Shown here piece by piece: positions 60,950 through 64,000 of a stretch of 64,000 nucleotides of DNA. This DNA is from Mycobacterium sp. EPa45 (GTDB taxonomy: Bacteria; Actinomycetota; Actinomycetes; Mycobacteriales; Mycobacteriaceae). Location of the stretch: the NCBI RefSeq assembly GCF_001021385.1, contig NZ_CP011773.1, positions 5,084,001 to 5,148,000 on the forward strand, written 5' to 3'. Under the pieces are notes generated by a model. That model ran no database searches. It saw nothing but the letters and a program-made list of their open reading frames with translations, and was not told the origin of the DNA. Position 1 is the first letter of the stretch, and each line of letters starts with the position of its first letter. The position numbers and the translations under genes were made by a program.

Positions 60950-62040
60950 GTTTCGAGCGTCGCCTCGGCGGCGACCGCGATCACGTCGGCGACATCGCGG
61001 CGTTCCCGCCACGCGGCCCGTTGCCGCATGGCGCCGTTGCCGTCGCGCAGCAGGCGCCCCAGCTCGGCGTGCACCCACTCACTGTCGCCGAGATCGTCCA
61101 GCGCGGGCTGCAACAATCCCAGCCACTCGCCCAACACCCGGGAGGTCGGGGCCGTCGCCCACCCCTCGATGACATCGATCGCCTGACCGTCCAACCCGTC
61201 GTGCGCGGCTTTCCAGTAAGCGGCCCGCACGATGTGGTCGTCGACCTTGGGCGCCTTGTGGCCGCCGCGCTCGGCGGCCAGTGCGGTCATCACCGCGGCG
61301 CGGCTCAGCGTTGCCAGCAGGACGGTCTCGGCCGCGGTGGCCGGAACGTCGGCCACCCTGATCTCCACGGTCGGGAACTTCCTGGACGGCCGCACATCCC
61401 AATAGACCATTCCCTCGTCGAGCATGGCGCCGGCGTCGTTCATCAGCGCGACGATCGAGTCATAATGCTCGGCCGAGTCGAAGTGCGGGGGCGGCCCGGC
61501 GCTGGGCCAGCGCCCCCACAGCACACTGCGCCAGCTGGCGTGGCCGCTATCGGCGTTGCGATAGATCGCCGAGTTGGCGGTCAGTGCCAACAGCATGGGC
61601 AGCCACGGCCGCAACCAATTGCTGACGGCGATCGCCGCGTCGCGGTCGGGTACCTCGACGTGCACGTGGCATCCGCAGATGCCCTGCTCGTGGGCGATCA
61701 TGCCGAACCGCTCGGCGATCTCGCGATAGCGCGGGGTGTCGGTGATCGGGAAACTGTGCGGAACCGTGGGCGGCAGACCGACGGCCAGCAGTCGCGCACC
61801 GGCCTTCTCGGCCGACTCGGCCGCAACCTGCCGAAGCTCGATGATCTGTTGGCGCAGTTGCGAACTCGTCTGCGCCACGTCGGACGTCGTCTCGACCTGA
61901 CACGAGGTCAACTCGAGTTGCAGGTCGACACCGCGCTCGGCCGCGTACTCGGCGACCTCGGTGTTGCGGGCGACCGGTTCGCCGGTGGTGGGATCGACGA
62001 GGAGGAATTCCTCCTCCACGCCGACGCTGGGGTGATTCAC
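60946..62040 (-). CDS. YbdK-type carboxylate-amine ligase (glutamate-cysteine ligase 2 family)
   Basis: The 364-residue protein starts at GTG 62040 (VNHPSVGVEEEFLLVD). EEEFLLVDPTTGEP is the GCS2 N-terminus, ICGCHVHVEVPDRD holds the metal/His segment, and YWDVRPSRKFPTVEIRVADV is a later signature. These enzymes show weak gamma-glutamyl-cysteine ligase activity; mycobacteria mainly make mycothiol, so the physiological substrate is uncertain. A longer frame to 63045 is not supported. It converges on rskA with overlapping stops. Confidence 0.87.
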   Translation of the reverse strand: MNHPSVGVEEEFLLVDPTTGEPVARNTEVAEYAAERGVDLQLELTSCQVETTSDVAQTSSQLRQQIIELRQVAAESAEKAGARLLAVGLPPTVPHSFPITDTPRYREIAERFGMIAHEQGICGCHVHVEVPDRDAAIAVSNWLRPWLPMLLALTANSAIYRNADSGHASWRSVLWGRWPSAGPPPHFDSAEHYDSIVALMNDAGAMLDEGMVYWDVRPSRKFPTVEIRVADVPATAAETVLLATLSRAAVMTALAAERGGHKAPKVDDHIVRAAYWKAAHDGLDGQAIDVIEGWATAPTSRVLGEWLGLLQPALDDLGDSEWVHAELGRLLRDGNGAMRQRAAWRERRDVADVIAVAAEATLET

Positions 62041-62154
62041 GAAGCACAGACATGCCCGCGCCGAGGTGGGGCCAAACCCAAATCGCAGGTCAACCGTGCC
62101 ACATAGCGGGACCAACCCTGTCGATCGCGGCGCGCCCGGCCATAGCATGCCGCA

Positions 62155-62988
62155 ATGGGCAGAGATTTTCGCTTCGGCATCGGTGTGCGATCGGTCAAGT
62201 CGGCACAGCGGCTGCGCGAGACGGTGCGCCGGTTCGAAGATCTCGGGTTCGACGTCCTGCACGTGCCGGACCATCTCGGCCGCTTCGGCGTGCCCGCACC
62301 TTTCCCGACGATGGTCGCCGCCGCCGAGGCCGCCAAGACAATGCGGGTGGGGACGTTCGTGATCAACGCAGCGTTCTACAAACCCGCTCTGCTGGCCCGC
62401 GACGCCATCGCCGTCGACGTCCTGAGCGACGGGCGGCTCGACCTCGGGCTGGGCACCGGCTACGTGCGGGAGGAGTTCGAAGCCGCCGAGATGCCGTACC
62501 CGAGCGCCGGCGAGCGGGTCGATCACCTGCGGCACACCACCCGGTACCTCAAGCAGACCGCGCCGACGATCCCGATCTTGATCGCGGGCAACGGGGATCG
62601 GGTGCTGCGCATCGCCGCCCAGCACGCCGACATCATCGGCCTCACCGGGGGCGGGGTGCCGCAGTACCCCGGCCATGACCCGCTCGCCGAGCGGATCGAC
62701 TTCGTGCGGGCAGCGGCCGGTGACCGGTTCGACGGTCTCGAATTGAACATCGCGATCACCGGCGTGCCGACGGATTCGTCGGGCATCCCGGACCTCGCGC
62801 TGACCCGCGGCTACGCCCCGGATGCCACCGAGGAACAGCTGCTGGCACTGCCGACGGTGCTCACCGGAACGCCCCGCGATATCGCCGACACGCTGCGGGC
62901 CCGCCGCGACGAATACGGGATCACCTACTTCACCGTGCAGGACTACCACGCCGAGTATTTCGCCAAGGTCATCGAGCAGCTGCGCTAG
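62155..62988 (+). CDS. F420/FMN luciferase-like oxidoreductase (TIGR03621-type)
   Basis: This 277-residue LLM protein has MGRDFRFGIGVRSVKSAQRL, VPDHLGRFGVPAPFPTM, DGRLDLGLGTGYVREEFEAA and LIAGNGDRVLRIAAQHADI. Cofactor and substrate are not determined. It is divergent from the YbdK gene (114 bp gap). It is the fourth luciferase-like gene in the window and closest in style to mycobacterial F420-dependent families. Confidence 0.86.
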   Translation: MGRDFRFGIGVRSVKSAQRLRETVRRFEDLGFDVLHVPDHLGRFGVPAPFPTMVAAAEAAKTMRVGTFVINAAFYKPALLARDAIAVDVLSDGRLDLGLGTGYVREEFEAAEMPYPSAGERVDHLRHTTRYLKQTAPTIPILIAGNGDRVLRIAAQHADIIGLTGGGVPQYPGHDPLAERIDFVRAAAGDRFDGLELNIAITGVPTDSSGIPDLALTRGYAPDATEEQLLALPTVLTGTPRDIADTLRARRDEYGITYFTVQDYHAEYFAKVIEQLR

Positions 62989-63043
62989 GGGTTTGCGATC
63001 CCGTAAGTCGGGCAATGGCTCCAGAGCACGGGAGGCAAAGAGC

Positions 63044-63322
63044 ATGGCGGTTTTACACGGCTTCTTGACGGAGCACGACGGTTACGACGACGGGAAAGTG
63101 CAGCAGTGCGCCGAGGGTGTGCTGGTGGGCTTGAAACGCTGCACGGTGGACGCCGCCTCCGGGGAGATCGACAAGGTCTCCGCGCGACATCACCTGGACA
63201 GCAGGCGGGTGGCCCATGCCCTGGTCCGGCTGGCTCAGGGCGTCGAACCCGAGGCCGACAGCAATGCGACGGCGGTCGCCCGCTACGAGTGGGGCGCGTT
63301 ACTGGCGGGACGCCGATCATGA
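63044..63322 (+). CDS. Small protein of unknown function (92 aa)
   Basis: The 92-residue protein starts at ATG 63044 after GGGAGGC. It is acidic with two Cys and a helical middle (HLDSRRVAHALVRLAQGV). No membrane or signal segment. No family known to me. It is followed by the short DUF3349-like frame, whose ATG overlaps its TGA by 4 bp, so they are likely co-transcribed. Real coding use is suggested by the good ribosome binding site and the neighbour overlap. Confidence 0.65.
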   Translation: MAVLHGFLTEHDGYDDGKVQQCAEGVLVGLKRCTVDAASGEIDKVSARHHLDSRRVAHALVRLAQGVEPEADSNATAVARYEWGALLAGRRS

Positions 63323-63444
63323 TGCGGCGCATCGCCGCCTGGATTCGCCACGACTACCCCAGCGCGGCACCGGCGCAGGGCCACTGCGCACTGGTCGCAC
63401 TGTGCCCATCTCGCGCTGGTCGCGCTGTGCCCACCACGCGGTAA
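63319..63444 (+). CDS. Short DUF3349-like protein, possibly frameshifted (41 aa)
   Basis: The frame starts at ATG 63319 (or 63322), overlapping the previous stop. MRRIAAWIRHDYPSAAPAQG resembles the start of DUF3349 proteins (helix, then WLRxGYPxxxP), which normally run 90-100 residues. An imperfect 25-bp tandem duplication (63391-63408 versus 63416-63433, 17 of 18 bases equal) shifts the frame after CALVALCP. The protein ends early, just before the tRNA gene. It may be a remnant, or a naturally short member. Confidence 0.45.
   Translation: MMRRIAAWIRHDYPSAAPAQGHCALVALCPSRAGRAVPTTR
63391..63433. repeat. 25-bp imperfect tandem duplication
   Basis: CTGGTCGCACTGTGCCCA (63391-63408) is repeated at 63416-63433 with one change. 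The 25-bp period is not a multiple of three and alters the reading frame of the short DUF3349-like gene. Confidence 0.7.
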
Positions 63445-63459
63445 GCTGCCAGCCGTTGC

Positions 63460-63532
63460 GCCCCCGTAGCTCAGGGGATAGAGCACGGCTCTCCTAAAGC
63501 CGGTGTCGCAGGTTCGAATCCTGCCGGGGGCA
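63460..63532 (+). tRNA. tRNA-Arg (anticodon CCU)
   Basis: A complete 73-nt cloverleaf is visible. The acceptor is GCCCCCG/CGGGGGC with discriminator A. The D-arm is GCTC-AGGGGATA-GAGC. The anticodon stem CGGCT/AGCCG encloses loop CTCCTAA, giving anticodon CCT (reads AGG). The T-arm is GCAGG-TTCGAAT-CCTGC. CCA is not encoded. No integrated element is seen at its 3' end within the window. Confidence 0.97.
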
Positions 63533-63548
63533 CTGTGTGTACAAGGCG

Positions 63549-64000
63549 ATGGATAACAGCATGCTGCTGATCACCGGACCGTCGGGCAATGTGGGTCAAG
63601 AAGTGGTCGAGGTGCTGCGCACCCGGTTGCAACCGGGCCAGTGGCGAGTGGCCAGCCGGCATCCGGACCGCCTGTCCGCCTTGCTGCAGGGTCAGGCAGA
63701 CGTCCGTGCTCTCGATTTCTTCGACCGCACGACCTGGGCCGCCGCGCTGGACGAAGTGGAGTACCTCTTTCTGCTGTTTCCGTTGCCGGGCAATCGCGCG
63801 GCACGCGAGGCCGTGATTCCGTTTCTGGAGTCAGCCGAGCAGGCTGGTTGTCGTCAGGTGGTCTACGTGTCGGTCTTCGGCGCGGATCGAGCCCGCTTCA
63901 TCCCGCACTACAAGGTGGAAGCCGCGCTGAAAGCCAGCGGTATGAGCTACACCATCCTGCGGTGCAGTTTCTTCATGCAGAACCTGCACCGCGCGTTGTC
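63549..64000 (+). CDS. NmrA-like NAD(P)-binding protein, 5' part only
   Basis: The frame opens at ATG 63549 (MDNSMLLITGPSGNVGQEVV; an internal ATG at 63561 is also possible) and runs past the window end for at least 150 residues. GPSGNVGQ is the NAD(P)-binding loop of atypical SDRs in the NmrA/HSCARG group. VYVSVFGADR and PHYKVEAALKASGMSYTILR follow the family pattern, with the key Lys in YKVE. It begins 17 bp after the tRNA. The function is probably redox sensing or quinone/NADPH binding; the rest of the protein is not visible. Confidence 0.8.
   Translation, partial: MDNSMLLITGPSGNVGQEVVEVLRTRLQPGQWRVASRHPDRLSALLQGQADVRALDFFDRTTWAAALDEVEYLFLLFPLPGNRAAREAVIPFLESAEQAGCRQVVYVSVFGADRARFIPHYKVEAALKASGMSYTILRCSFFMQNLHRAL

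Noticed and set aside
60946..63045. Extended N-terminus for the YbdK gene (699 codons)
   Set aside because: The extra 335 codons are antisense to the luciferase-like gene and share no similarity with the family; GTG 62040 gives a normal-length enzyme.

Overview
The window is high-GC actinobacterial chromosome, almost certainly from a non-tuberculous mycobacterium of the Mycolicibacterium type. From memory, the gene order follows a long block of the M. tuberculosis chromosome (about Rv0979A back to Rv0923c) with local insertions: rpmF, an AtuA-like gene, fadE13-accD2-accA2-fadE12-echA7, a DUF1707 gene, the VWA/MoxR pair, purH-purN, perM, an Rv0954 homologue, sucD-sucC, an M23 peptidase, uvrD1, chorismate mutase, pgi, an Fpg-family glycosylase, ligD, ku, an Rv0927c/Rv0926c-like pair and mntH. 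The gene density, many GTG/TTG starts, ATGA overlaps and apparent leaderless promoters fit that assignment. Orthology is inferred by recognition, not by database search.

Layout. 1-8916: rpmF, then a tight six-gene catabolic operon for branched or isoprenoid acyl-CoA, with a palindromic operator over its -10 box. 8917-11280: DUF1707 protein, a secreted Ser/Thr-rich protein and a 375-bp gene-free gap. 11281-19524 (mostly minus): VWA plus MoxR ATPase, purine synthesis, and the division-related membrane genes perM and Rv0954-like. 19691-23322: SfnG-like monooxygenase, an F420-type luciferase-like enzyme and a thiolase-like protein with a near-KstR box. 23443-28298: succinyl-CoA synthetase, M23 peptidase, membrane proteins. 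28308-33180: UvrD1, an aromatic leader peptide with a terminator hairpin, chorismate mutase, a large O-acyltransferase. 33305-42312: aldehyde dehydrogenase, pgi, SDR, Fpg-family glycosylase, cobF, MFS, DUF2231, AraC. 42357-47069: a KstR-box oxidoreductase, crotonase, SRPBCC, propionyl-CoA synthetase, VOC. 47069-48340: an IS110-family element inserted into the ribosome binding site of rnhA. 48347-56413: RNase HI, DUF222/HNH, the LigD/Ku end-joining pair, a KstR-box SDR operon and small secreted proteins. 56473-63444: mntH, a GGCT/poly-gamma-glutamate-hydrolase fusion, a trimmed sigK operon, carboxylate-amine ligase, another luciferase-like enzyme, two small genes. 63460-64000: tRNA-Arg(CCU) and the start of an NmrA-like gene.

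The most notable observation is upstream of chorismate mutase (30703-30887). An apparently leaderless 20-codon ORF with Trp, Phe-Phe-Tyr and Tyr codons is followed by a bulged 14-bp hairpin and by a competing pairing that would disrupt that hairpin. This is the architecture of an aromatic-amino-acid attenuator. Second is the IS110 element: its ends can be placed to the base, its 5' non-coding region folds like a bridge RNA, and it replaced the Shine-Dalgarno of rnhA with its own terminal AGGAG. Other signals are three KstR-type boxes, a SigK-type promoter before a shortened DUF1365-sigK-rskA operon, a candidate MprA box at the left edge, and several unassigned palindromes.
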